64,000 nucleotides of DNA from Bacteroidota bacterium. Its GTDB lineage: Bacteria; Bacteroidota; Bacteroidia; Sphingobacteriales; Sphingobacteriaceae. The notes beneath the pieces were generated by a model. It saw only the letters and a program-made list of their open reading frames with translations. It was not told the DNA's origin and did no database searches. This document shows positions 32,491 to 40,488 of the stretch, one piece after another. Made by a program: the position numbers and the translations under genes. The stretch spans positions 1-64,000 of the forward strand of contig JABDFM010000005.1 in the NCBI GenBank assembly GCA_013286565.1. Direction: 5' to 3'. Within the stretch, counting starts at the first letter, position 1. The number at the start of each line of letters is the position of its first letter.

Positions 32491-33666
32491 TTATAATAAT
32501 TCAAATATACCCGCTGCACCTTGCCCTGTGCCCACACACATGGTAACCATACCATATTTTTTGTCCCGCCTTTTCAATTCATTAAAAAGCTGAACAGAAA
32601 GCTTTGCACCTGTGCAACCCAGCGGATGGCCAAGCGCTATGGCCCCGCCATTTACATTGATGATCTCCGGGTCAAGATCAAGCCCTTTGATCACCGCTAA
32701 TGACTGCGAAGCAAAAGCTTCATTTAGCTCGATAAGTTCCACGTCCTGCTGTTTCATCCCAGCCATTTTCAACACTTTCGGAATAGCAACCAGTGGACCA
32801 ATACCCATAATTCGCGGCGGTACACCGGCAACTGCATAGTTAACCATCCTGGCAATGGGTGTCAAATTATTCGCTTTTAAGAAGCGCTCGCTAACTACCA
32901 TTACAAAAGCGGCGCCATCACTTGTCTGCGAGGAGTTGCCCGCGGTTACCACGCCCTTCGCGTCAAAAACAGGCTTCAGTTTATTTAAAGCGTCGATAGA
33001 TGTATCGGCACGCGGGCCTTCGTCGGTATCAACTTTAAACTCCCTGTTTTTTTTCTTACCGCTTTCGTCCACGTAGGTTTCCACAACATTTACCGGTACT
33101 ATTTCGTCCTTAAATTTATCGTTTTTAATGGCGCTGATAGCTTTTTGGTGCGAGCCATAAGCAAACTGGTCCTGTTCTTCGCGACTGATATTATACTCCT
33201 TTGCAACAGCTTCTGCAGTCAACCCCATGCCCCAGTAATAATCCGGATGAGCCAAAGCAACATCAGCATTGGGCACGATGCGCCAGCCACCCATCGGCAG
33301 CAGGCTCATGCTTTCCACACCACCTGCAATAATGCAATCGGCAATGCCGCTATGTATTTTTGCTGATGCGATAGCGATGGTCTCCAAACCTGATGCGCAG
33401 TAGCGGTTTACAGTCATGCCGGGTACTTTATCAGTATCTAAAGCAATTAATGAGATCAACCGGGCCACATTAAGACCCTGTTCGGCCTCGGGGGTAGCAT
33501 TGCCCACGATCACATCCTCTATCTGCTCCTTATCCACATTAGGCACCGATGCCATCAGGTGCTTGATAACGTCCGCGGCAAGTGTATCCGGTCGGGTAAA
33601 TCTAAATCCGCCACGGGTAGCTTTTCCAACAGCGCTGCGGCTGGCTGCCACTATATATGCGTTCAT
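32491..33666 (-). CDS. fadA: Acetyl-CoA C-acyltransferase (thiolase)
   Basis: The nucleophile Cys90 is in VNRYCASGLETIA. The His of ALNEAFA-like LIELNEAFASQSLAV, GGAIALGHPLGCTGA and the second catalytic Cys in MCVGTGQG are all present. It cleaves 3-ketoacyl-CoA to acetyl-CoA and a shortened acyl-CoA. The length of 391 aa is normal. It sits 27 bp downstream of the FadB-type gene, the usual partner, which supports degradative rather than biosynthetic use. Confidence 0.93.
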   Translation of the reverse strand: MNAYIVAASRSAVGKATRGGFRFTRPDTLAADVIKHLMASVPNVDKEQIEDVIVGNATPEAEQGLNVARLISLIALDTDKVPGMTVNRYCASGLETIAIASAKIHSGIADCIIAGGVESMSLLPMGGWRIVPNADVALAHPDYYWGMGLTAEAVAKEYNISREEQDQFAYGSHQKAISAIKNDKFKDEIVPVNVVETYVDESGKKKNREFKVDTDEGPRADTSIDALNKLKPVFDAKGVVTAGNSSQTSDGAAFVMVVSERFLKANNLTPIARMVNYAVAGVPPRIMGIGPLVAIPKVLKMAGMKQQDVELIELNEAFASQSLAVIKGLDLDPEIINVNGGAIALGHPLGCTGAKLSVQLFNELKRRDKKYGMVTMCVGTGQGAAGIFELL

Positions 33667-33693
33667 TTATTTACGTTTTGTTCTTGTTAAAAA

Positions 33694-36075
33694 TTAGTTC
33701 CTCAATACTTTTCCGCCAGTTATGATGGATTGTATTCTTTCAAGCGTTTTCTTTTCGGTGCAAAGCGAAATGAAAGCTTCACGCTCCAACCCTAACAGGT
33801 AGTCCTCGCTTACTATGGATGGCTGGGAAAGGTCGCCACCCGAAAGCACGTAGGCCAGTTTCTGCGAAATTTTCACATCATGCTCGCTGATATAATTGCC
33901 GCTGTACATGGTATTAGCGCCCACATAGCCTAAGCCGAGGGCCTGCTTGCCCAGCACCCGGATATCGCTACGCGGGATGGGTTGCACGTAGCCTTCATCG
34001 GCCATTTGCAGGCATTGTTGCTTGGCTTCAGCTAATAACCGGTTGCGCGATACCACCACGACATCCCTGCCTTTTTTAAGATAGCCAAACTCGAACGCCT
34101 CGTAAGCTGAAGTGGATACTTTGGCCTGCCCGATGGTTAAAAACCTATCCCTGAAATTATTCAGCTCGATATCACCATCCTGCAATTCATCCGAAAGGCG
34201 CAGGGCAAATTCCTTCGTTCCGCCGCCGCCCGGTATCAGGCCAACACCAAACTCAACCAAACCCATATATAATTCAGCATGGGCCACTACCTTATCGGCA
34301 TGGAGGCACATTTCGCAACCGCCGCCCAAAGCCATCTGGTGAGGCGCTATGACCACCGGAATGGACGAGTAACGTATCCGCATCATGGTGTTTTGGAAAG
34401 CTTTTACAACCGCGTTCAACTCATCAAACTCCTGTTCAACAGCCATCATAAATATCATACCTACATTGGCCCCTGCGCTGAAATTTGCCCCCTCGTTGGA
34501 TATCACCAAGCCTTTATAGCTTGTTTCGGCAAGTGTGATTGCTTTATTAATGCCTTCGATCACTTCGCCGCCGATGGTATTCATTTTAGTATGAAACTCC
34601 AGGTTGAGGATGCCATCACCAATATCGGTAATGGTAGTGCCGCTGTTTTTCCATACGGTATTTGTTGCACGGATATTATCCAGCAATATAAACCCTTCCG
34701 TACCCGGAATTACCTTGTAGCTTTTTGATGGAATATCATAATACAGGCGTTTGCCGTTCTCTATTTTATAGAAGCTTTTTGAACCAGCTGCCAGCATATC
34801 ATATACCCATTGGGCAGGTTTATTCCCGACAGCTTCCATTGCTTTTATGGTATCCTCAACGCCCAACGCATCCCATTTTTCAAATGGCCCCATTTCCCAA
34901 CCAAACCCGGCACAGGTAGCGGCATCTATTTTATAAAGCTCGTCAGCTATTTCGGGGATACGGTTGCTGGCATAAGCGAATAACTGGTAAAACGTAGCCC
35001 GGTAAAAATCACCTGCTTTATCTTTTGCGGCAAACAGAATCTTAAGCCTATCCTTCAAACTATCAACTGTTTTAGTGGTTTCGAGCGAAACGAATTTTAC
35101 TTTTTGCGATGGTTTGTATTCCAATGTTTTCAGGTCGAGCGCAAAAAACTGGTTTGTGCCGTCAACTTTTTCCTTTTTATAAAAACCCTGGCCGGTTTTA
35201 CTCCCCAGCCAGTTATTTTTTACCATCCCATCCACAAATTCGGGGATCTTAAATAACTCCCTTGCTTCATCATCCGGCGCATTATCATAAAGGCCTTTGG
35301 CCACATGCACCATCGTATCTAAACCCACCACATCATTGGTGCGGAATGTAGCTGATTTGGGGTGACCAATAACCGGCCCGGTAAGCTTATCTACTTCTTC
35401 AACGGTCATCCCGGTTTTTTCTACATAATGCAGCACACTCATGATGCTGAAAACGCCGATACGGTTACCTATGAAGGCGGGGGTATCTTTGGCTAATACC
35501 GTAGTTTTGCCCAGGTACTTTTCGCCATACTCCATCAGGAAATCTACCACTCCCGGTAAGGTATCTTTTGTCGGGATGATCTCCAGCAGTTTTAAATAGC
35601 GGGGAGGGTTAAAGAAATGGCTCCCGCAAAAATGTTTTTTAAAATCTTCGCTGCGGCCCTCAGCCATTAAATGGATCGGTATGCCGGACGTATTGGAAGT
35701 GATCAATGTGCCGGGTTTCCTGTATTTTTCTACGTTTTCAAATACCTTTTGTTTAATATCTAAACGCTCAACCACGACCTCTATCACCCAATCGCAGTCA
35801 GCAATTTTCGACAGATCATCATCAAAATTTCCGGTTGTAATGCGTTTGGCAAATGATTTAAGATAGATAGGCGAAGGGTTTGATTTTAAGGCAAAATCCA
35901 AGGCATCATTAACAATTTTATTCCTGGCTTTTTTATCGTCCGAAAAGGCATCTTTAGGTACAATATCGAGCAGTAGCACCTGCAAGCCGATATTGGCAAA
36001 ATGACAGGCGATACGGCTGCCCATCACGCCTGAACCCAGTACTGCAACCTTCTTTATAATTTGTTTAGCATCCAT
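33694..36075 (-). CDS. 3-hydroxyacyl-CoA dehydrogenase / enoyl-CoA hydratase, FadN-type
   Basis: The dehydrogenase comes first: Rossmann VAVLGSGVMGSRIACHFANIG (about residues 10-30), SNTSGIPIHLMAEG, HFFNPPRYLKLLE and the helical C-domain to about residue 420. A crotonase domain follows at about 480-700 (ISNEGANFSAGANVG, PHQMALGGGCEM). This order is that of B. subtilis FadN, opposite to E. coli FadB. It carries out the hydration and NAD-dependent oxidation steps of beta-oxidation. It is preceded at 37 bp by a DUF2147 gene and followed by thiolase. Confidence 0.92.
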   Translation of the reverse strand: MDAKQIIKKVAVLGSGVMGSRIACHFANIGLQVLLLDIVPKDAFSDDKKARNKIVNDALDFALKSNPSPIYLKSFAKRITTGNFDDDLSKIADCDWVIEVVVERLDIKQKVFENVEKYRKPGTLITSNTSGIPIHLMAEGRSEDFKKHFCGSHFFNPPRYLKLLEIIPTKDTLPGVVDFLMEYGEKYLGKTTVLAKDTPAFIGNRIGVFSIMSVLHYVEKTGMTVEEVDKLTGPVIGHPKSATFRTNDVVGLDTMVHVAKGLYDNAPDDEARELFKIPEFVDGMVKNNWLGSKTGQGFYKKEKVDGTNQFFALDLKTLEYKPSQKVKFVSLETTKTVDSLKDRLKILFAAKDKAGDFYRATFYQLFAYASNRIPEIADELYKIDAATCAGFGWEMGPFEKWDALGVEDTIKAMEAVGNKPAQWVYDMLAAGSKSFYKIENGKRLYYDIPSKSYKVIPGTEGFILLDNIRATNTVWKNSGTTITDIGDGILNLEFHTKMNTIGGEVIEGINKAITLAETSYKGLVISNEGANFSAGANVGMIFMMAVEQEFDELNAVVKAFQNTMMRIRYSSIPVVIAPHQMALGGGCEMCLHADKVVAHAELYMGLVEFGVGLIPGGGGTKEFALRLSDELQDGDIELNNFRDRFLTIGQAKVSTSAYEAFEFGYLKKGRDVVVVSRNRLLAEAKQQCLQMADEGYVQPIPRSDIRVLGKQALGLGYVGANTMYSGNYISEHDVKISQKLAYVLSGGDLSQPSIVSEDYLLGLEREAFISLCTEKKTLERIQSIITGGKVLRN

Positions 36076-36112
36076 TAGTATAGTATCTGCTTGTGTTTTT
36101 TAAAGTTTAAAT

Positions 36113-36571
36113 TTATTCTGCCCGAGTCCAGGTAGTTGTGCGCCCGAAAAGTGATATACCGATGTACCCACGTATATCTAAGGTATTGCCCTTATAGGTC
36201 ATTTTGCAGGAATAGGTCTTACCATTATTGGGATCATAAATGGTGCCGTCGGTGTATTTGTTTTTATCATCATCGTCTTTTACAAAATCAGCCAGTACTG
36301 GTAAACCCAGCCTTGGCCTGGTGCGTAATTTCTCGTCCGAGTTTAGTTCGTCAACTTTAGGCTTGCCATTTTTCAAAGGTTCTTTCAGCCATACCACCTT
36401 GCCGTAAAACTTGCCGTTGGTCGCCTTGGTGATCAGTATCTTAGCGCTTTTTACATCATTGTACCACAAGCCTTCGATTTGATCGGTTTGCGCCTTAGCG
36501 ATCACATTTACTGATAGTATGATAGCGATCACTAAAATAAAACGGGGTAAATTTTTCCTGATTACAGACAT
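36113..36571 (-). CDS. DUF2147 secreted protein in the beta-oxidation operon
   Basis: A signal peptide (LPRFILVIAIILSVNVIAKAQ) is followed by the DUF2147 pattern: IEGLWYNDVKSAKILI, GKFYGKVVWLKEP, DGTIYDPNNGKTYSCKM and GNTLDIRGYIGISLFGRTTTWTR. DUF2147 is a small lipocalin-like beta-barrel of unknown function. Lipid-binding folds of this kind and the position directly before the FadN-type gene hint at a role in handling fatty acids in the periplasm; that is inference. A possible hairpin lies upstream at 36677-36694. Confidence 0.85.
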   Translation of the reverse strand: MSVIRKNLPRFILVIAIILSVNVIAKAQTDQIEGLWYNDVKSAKILITKATNGKFYGKVVWLKEPLKNGKPKVDELNSDEKLRTRPRLGLPVLADFVKDDDDKNKYTDGTIYDPNNGKTYSCKMTYKGNTLDIRGYIGISLFGRTTTWTRAE

Positions 36572-36809
36572 AGCTTATTGAATATTATTGTGAAATAATT
36601 AAATCTATACTCCGGCCTGTCTGTATCATCACAAACAATGGATAGAAAAGAAACAGGCAGAATTATAAAAAGTTAGCCCCGATAATTACCGGGGTGGTTT
36701 ATAATAACAAATATCCTTTTTAGCAGCGTTTTACAAAGGGCTAAATGGCGGAAACATTTGTCAATATTTCGGCAAATAAAATGTCAGTTTTATTTAATCG
36801 GGCTGGGTG

Positions 36810-37241
36810 CTATTCTTCAACATAATCGGTGCTCCTGGGCGCCTTCATGTACATTTCGCTTAATTCGGTAGGTAATATAGCCAATTTGCGCTTTTCCATA
36901 TCGATCCACGCGCCATCAGCTACAATTATTGCAGCTTTAACACCATCCCCACGATATAACTCATGCCGTATAGACCAACGCGAACCATCCCGCCGGGATT
37001 TGGTCAACTCGCAGGTTACTTTGATGTGCTCATTAATTCCTATTTCGCGTAAATAAATTAGTTCTTCTCTAAATAATACCGGTCCTATTTTAAATTCATA
37101 TAGTTTGGGTAAGGTTAAACCTAAACTTTCCAGCATGATGATACGCGCCTGCGCCGCAAAATCAGCATAGGCCGAGTGCCTCATGTGCTGGTTCGAGTCG
37201 ATCTGTGACCAAAGCACCTGTCCTTCATAAAATAAATTCAT
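36810..37241 (-). CDS. Acyl-CoA thioesterase, hot-dog fold (4HBT/YbgC type)
   Basis: The sequence WSQIDSNQHMRHSAYADFAAQARI carries the Asp/His pattern of the 4HBT thioesterase active site. VTCELTKSRRDGSRWSIRHELYRGDG is the long beta-strand region of the hot-dog fold. The length of 143 aa is usual. It would hydrolyse acyl-CoA, possibly relieving CoA trapping during fatty-acid breakdown. It lies between the acyl-CoA dehydrogenase and DUF2147 genes, with a repeat on its 5' side. Confidence 0.8.
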   Translation of the reverse strand: MNLFYEGQVLWSQIDSNQHMRHSAYADFAAQARIIMLESLGLTLPKLYEFKIGPVLFREELIYLREIGINEHIKVTCELTKSRRDGSRWSIRHELYRGDGVKAAIIVADGAWIDMEKRKLAILPTELSEMYMKAPRSTDYVEE

Positions 37242-37280
37242 AGGTTGGGGTTATTTATAGTTTTGAACCGTTGAAACTTT

Positions 37281-37389
37281 GTCATTTCGAACGATAGAGA
37301 GAGAAACCCTATACTATATACAGGTCGCCAACATGCATTGCCCGCCTTTCGCTTGTATAAGATTTCTCCTCGTTCCTCGTCGAAATGAC
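37281..37389. repeat. GTCATTTCGA...TCGAAATGAC inverted repeat
   Basis: The 10-bp ends GTCATTTCGA (37281-37290) and TCGAAATGAC (37380-37389) match, with inner GAGAGAGAAACC against GATTTCTCCTCG. It lies between fadE and the thioesterase gene. I know elements with these ends as widespread intergenic repeats in this phylum; that is recall. Confidence 0.75.
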
Positions 37390-37412
37390 AGTCGCTTTTT
37401 ATTACAAAGTGT

Positions 37413-39209
37413 TTAAAAACAATATTTATTTTCAGCGATCAGCTTTGCAGCAATATTACGACGTGCCTTGGTAGTATTGATATCTTCGGTTTTGGTGAAT
37501 CGCTTAAGGCCCATCATCATCATTCTTTTTTCATCGCCTTCGGCAAATGAGTTCAACGCTTCTTTGCCCGATTTGGCAATATGCTCGGCGGCATCGTTCA
37601 GATATACCCGCATGATATCCAGTTGCTCTTTGCAGGCATCTTCACCTCTCATTCCAACCAGTTTTTCCACCCGCAATTGCAACGATTCGCTCACATATAA
37701 TTCGATCAGCATATCGGCCACGTTCATCAGCACTTCCTGCTCTTTACCCAATTGGGTCATCAGTTTTTGAACCGCAGCGCCTGCTACCATCAATACGGCC
37801 TTTTTAAAATTGGCGATGTATTTTTTCTCTTTTGTAAACAAGCCGTCCTCGTCAGCTCCGCCAAAATCGGGGATACTTACCAGTTCACCAGCAACTTTCT
37901 GAGCAGGGCCCATCAGGTCGAGTTCGCCTTTCATGGCGCGCTTCAGCATCATATCCACGGTCAGCATCCGGTTAATTTCATTAGTGCCCTCGAAGATGCG
38001 GTTAATCCTTGAATCACGGTACGCCCTGTCCATAGGTGCTTCCGCGCTGTAGCCCATACCACCGTAGATTTGCACACCCTCATCTACCACGTAATCCAAA
38101 ACTTCTGAGGCATGTACTTTAAGAATGGCGGCTTCTATAGCATATTGCTCTGTTCCCTTTAATTTGGCTTGAGTTTCATCAAGGCCAGATGCCATTAATG
38201 TTTCAGTCGCCTCTTCCATATTCTGGCAGGCCCGGTAAACTGCCGACTCTGAAGCATAAGTGCGAATAGCTTGCTGGGCAAGCTTATACCTTATCGCCCC
38301 GTATTTTGAAATAGGGCGACCGAATTGCTCGCGTTCATTGGCGTAGCGAATTGCTGATGAGATCACATCCTTACTTGCCCCAACTGTTCCCCCACCTAAT
38401 TTGATACGGCCCAGGTTTAATATGTTCACCGCGATTTTAAAACCATTCTGACGTTCGGACAGGAGGTTCTCAACCGGTACTTTACAATCGTTAAAAAATA
38501 CCTGCCGGGTTGAGCTTCCTTTGATACCCATTTTATGTTCCTCAGTATTTAGCGAAAGCCCTTCAAAATCTTTTTCAACAATAAATGCGCTCAGGTTTTC
38601 ATCATCATCAATTTTGGCGAAGACGGTGAATATATCAGCAAAGCCTGCATTGGTGATCCACATTTTTTGCCCGGTGATGAGGTAATGTTTACCATCTGCA
38701 GATAATTTTGCCTTTGCTTTACCCGAATTGGCATCCGAGCCTGCACCGGGTTCGGTAAGGCAATAAGCACCTTTCCATTCGCCGCTGGCCAGTTTGGGGA
38801 TATATTTTTGTTTTTGTGCCTCATTGCCATAATATAATATGGGCAGCGTGCCGATACCTGTATGCGCCGAAAACGCAACAGAAAATGAATGCCCGGCACC
38901 TAATTTTTCAGTAACCAGCATAGATGTTTTAAAATCCTTGCCAAAGCCCCCGTATTCTTCGGGGATAGATATGCTCAATAGTCCAAGCGCCCCTGCTTCA
39001 TCCATTAGATGGGGCATCAGGCCCTCTTCCTGGTCGTCAATACGTTGCAGGTTTGGTGTTACCTGTTGCGCCAAAAAATCGGTGCAGGTATTAGCGATCA
39101 TTAACTGCTCTTCATTCCATTCTTCAGGAATAAAAATACTATCCGCAGAGGTTTCCCTGATCAGGAACTCGCCTCCCTTTATGGCTTTAATAGATTCAGT
39201 GGCATTCAT
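37413..39209 (-). CDS. fadE: Acyl-CoA dehydrogenase, long form
   Basis: I start it at ATG 39209 (MNATESIKAIKGG); the listed start is TTG. The acyl-CoA dehydrogenase fold is clear: SISIPEEYGGFG, AYCLTEPGAGSDA, GQKMWITNAGFADIF, and QIYGGMGYSAEAPMDRAYRDSRINRIFEGTNEINR with the usual catalytic Glu region. A C-terminal extension of about 160 residues, helical and charged, is typical of the roughly 600-aa VLCAD-like forms. It makes the first FAD-linked oxidation of acyl-CoA. It is the first gene of the beta-oxidation block; a box shared with fadL lies 110 bp upstream. Confidence 0.92.
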   Translation of the reverse strand: MNATESIKAIKGGEFLIRETSADSIFIPEEWNEEQLMIANTCTDFLAQQVTPNLQRIDDQEEGLMPHLMDEAGALGLLSISIPEEYGGFGKDFKTSMLVTEKLGAGHSFSVAFSAHTGIGTLPILYYGNEAQKQKYIPKLASGEWKGAYCLTEPGAGSDANSGKAKAKLSADGKHYLITGQKMWITNAGFADIFTVFAKIDDDENLSAFIVEKDFEGLSLNTEEHKMGIKGSSTRQVFFNDCKVPVENLLSERQNGFKIAVNILNLGRIKLGGGTVGASKDVISSAIRYANEREQFGRPISKYGAIRYKLAQQAIRTYASESAVYRACQNMEEATETLMASGLDETQAKLKGTEQYAIEAAILKVHASEVLDYVVDEGVQIYGGMGYSAEAPMDRAYRDSRINRIFEGTNEINRMLTVDMMLKRAMKGELDLMGPAQKVAGELVSIPDFGGADEDGLFTKEKKYIANFKKAVLMVAGAAVQKLMTQLGKEQEVLMNVADMLIELYVSESLQLRVEKLVGMRGEDACKEQLDIMRVYLNDAAEHIAKSGKEALNSFAEGDEKRMMMMGLKRFTKTEDINTTKARRNIAAKLIAENKYCF

Positions 39210-39280
39210 AGTCAAATATTTTTAAAAGGCAATAGTCTATCCCGGTTTTTGGGATAATTGTTTGGTTTTATAATCAGGAG

Positions 39281-39288
39281 TAAAGTTA
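39281..39288 (-). promoter_or_regulatory. -7-like element of fadE
   Basis: On the minus strand TAACTTTA (7/8 to TAnnTTTG) lies 30 bp after the shared box. The fadL promoter has TAATTTTA at 29 bp from its box, so the spacing is conserved. Confidence 0.5.
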
Positions 39289-39318
39289 GAGGCACAATTA
39301 AATCAATGAAAGGTCTGC

Positions 39319-39347
39319 AATGCGGAGATTTTAGTCAAAAAGTCGGA
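39319..39347 (-). promoter_or_regulatory. Shared 29-bp box upstream of fadE (candidate AraC site)
   Basis: On the minus strand it reads TCCGACTTTTTGACTAA, then AATCTCCGCATT. It matches the box at 40359-40387 at 28 of 29 positions. TCCG occurs at positions 1 and 22, that is 21 bp or two helical turns apart, as expected for an AraC-type direct repeat. Confidence 0.75.
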
Positions 39348-39363
39348 AAGGGGTTGGATTAAC

Positions 39364-40251
39364 TTAATGAGCAGACACTGCCCTATAGTCTGACGGCGAC
39401 ATGCCGGTATGCTTTTTAAAATATTTGCCAAATGAGGATTGATCCGGGAAGTGTATATCGTCGGCCACATTGGAAATGCTTATCTCATGATTTCTTAATA
39501 ATACTTTAGCCTCCAGTATTACCGCGTCATCTATCCATTCACCTGCGGTCCTACCGGTTACTTCTTTAATGGTTTCTGTTAAATGTTTTGGGGATACACA
39601 AAGTGCATCGGCGTAGTATTGCACGTTGCGATGTTCCTTATAATGCTGAAAAACAACATCCTGGAAAAGTACATTCAGTTCCTGTTTACGGGTTTGCTTG
39701 CCCTTTATCATTAAATGCTGCTTCTCATAAACAGATTGTATTTCATAAAGCAGCGTCATTAAAATACTGCGGGATATTTCAACATGGTAGGGATGCCCCT
39801 CGCGCTCCAATTTTTGTTGTATCAGTAAATAAATTTCCAGTATCATCCGGGCATCAGCGTCCTCAGGGTAAATGACCGGGATGGACGCGCTTTTAAAGTA
39901 ACTGAATGATTCCAAAAAATGGCTGTTAACGCTATTTTCGGTTAAAAAAGCTTTGCTAAAAACAATAAACCGGCACAAAAAATCGGGGCTGCTATTATAT
40001 ATCCTTAAAACGTGGAAGGGTGTTGCCAACAGCATGGCACCGGGCCGGGCCTCGTAAACCTGCAAATTTACCTCTACATGTGCTGTTCCCCGTGTGCAGA
40101 TACCTATAATATAGCCGTCTGACCGATAAGGGTACTCGCTCAAACTTAATAGCTGTTTTTCATCAACTACAAAAAAATCGGCACCTGCCAGCTTGTCCGC
40201 ATAAAGATCCGCAAATTTTGATAAGCTTAATTGTCCGATCCTTTTATTCAT
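39364..40251 (-). CDS. AraC family regulator, candidate controller of fatty-acid degradation
   Basis: The C-terminal AraC double helix-turn-helix spans about residues 190-293 (YYADALCVSPKHLTETIKEVTG and ISNVADDIHFPDQSSFGKYFKKHTG). The N-terminal part (about 1-150) is a cupin-like sensing domain (GTAHVEVNLQVYEARPGAMLLATP). The gene sits between fadE and fadL, and both have the same box in front. That makes this protein the likely factor that binds there; the ligand could be a fatty acid or acyl-CoA. The regulatory link is inference. Confidence 0.85.
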   Translation of the reverse strand: MNKRIGQLSLSKFADLYADKLAGADFFVVDEKQLLSLSEYPYRSDGYIIGICTRGTAHVEVNLQVYEARPGAMLLATPFHVLRIYNSSPDFLCRFIVFSKAFLTENSVNSHFLESFSYFKSASIPVIYPEDADARMILEIYLLIQQKLEREGHPYHVEISRSILMTLLYEIQSVYEKQHLMIKGKQTRKQELNVLFQDVVFQHYKEHRNVQYYADALCVSPKHLTETIKEVTGRTAGEWIDDAVILEAKVLLRNHEISISNVADDIHFPDQSSFGKYFKKHTGMSPSDYRAVSAH

Positions 40252-40358
40252 ACATTCTCAAGATACAATTTAATCACTGAACTTATTTTAAAAATCAATC
40301 AAAAAAACAGCCGGGTTTTATATTCAATTTTGGCACCCGATGTTAAAAATAAACTTTA

Positions 40359-40387
40359 TCCGACTTTTTGACTAATATCTCCGCATT
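40359..40387 (+). promoter_or_regulatory. Shared 29-bp box upstream of fadL (candidate AraC site)
   Basis: TCCGACTTTTTGACTAA then TATCTCCGCATT; only one base differs from the fadE box. It ends 29 bp before TAATTTTA (40417-40424) and 101 bp before the fadL start. At fadE the same distances are 30 and 109 bp. Confidence 0.75.
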
Positions 40388-40416
40388 ATAGCCCTTTTTT
40401 TCGTTTCAATACAAAC

Positions 40417-40424
40417 TAATTTTA
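40417..40424 (+). promoter_or_regulatory. -7-like element of fadL
   Basis: TAATTTTA, one mismatch to TAnnTTTG, lies 64 bp before the start codon. Just downstream, TTGTAT/ATACAA (40442-40458) forms a short inverted repeat in the leader. Confidence 0.45.
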
Positions 40425-40488
40425 TCCCTCATTGTTCCAAGTTGTATTTCTTATACAATTGACCATTATAAACCAATTTTAGTAACTT

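Noticed and set aside
34279-34728. Plus-strand 149-aa ORF inside the FadN-type gene
   Set aside because: It is antisense to a conserved crotonase domain.
36677-36694. CCCCGATAATTACCGGGG as a terminator after the thioesterase gene
   Set aside because: The palindrome has a mismatched pair and no T-run; terminating here would also split the beta-oxidation block. I left it only as a note.
40442-40458. TTGTAT-N5-ATACAA inverted repeat in the fadL leader as a GntR operator
   Set aside because: The half-sites resemble part of the susC palindrome, but spacing and context differ and the arms are only 6 bp; chance is likely in AT-rich DNA.
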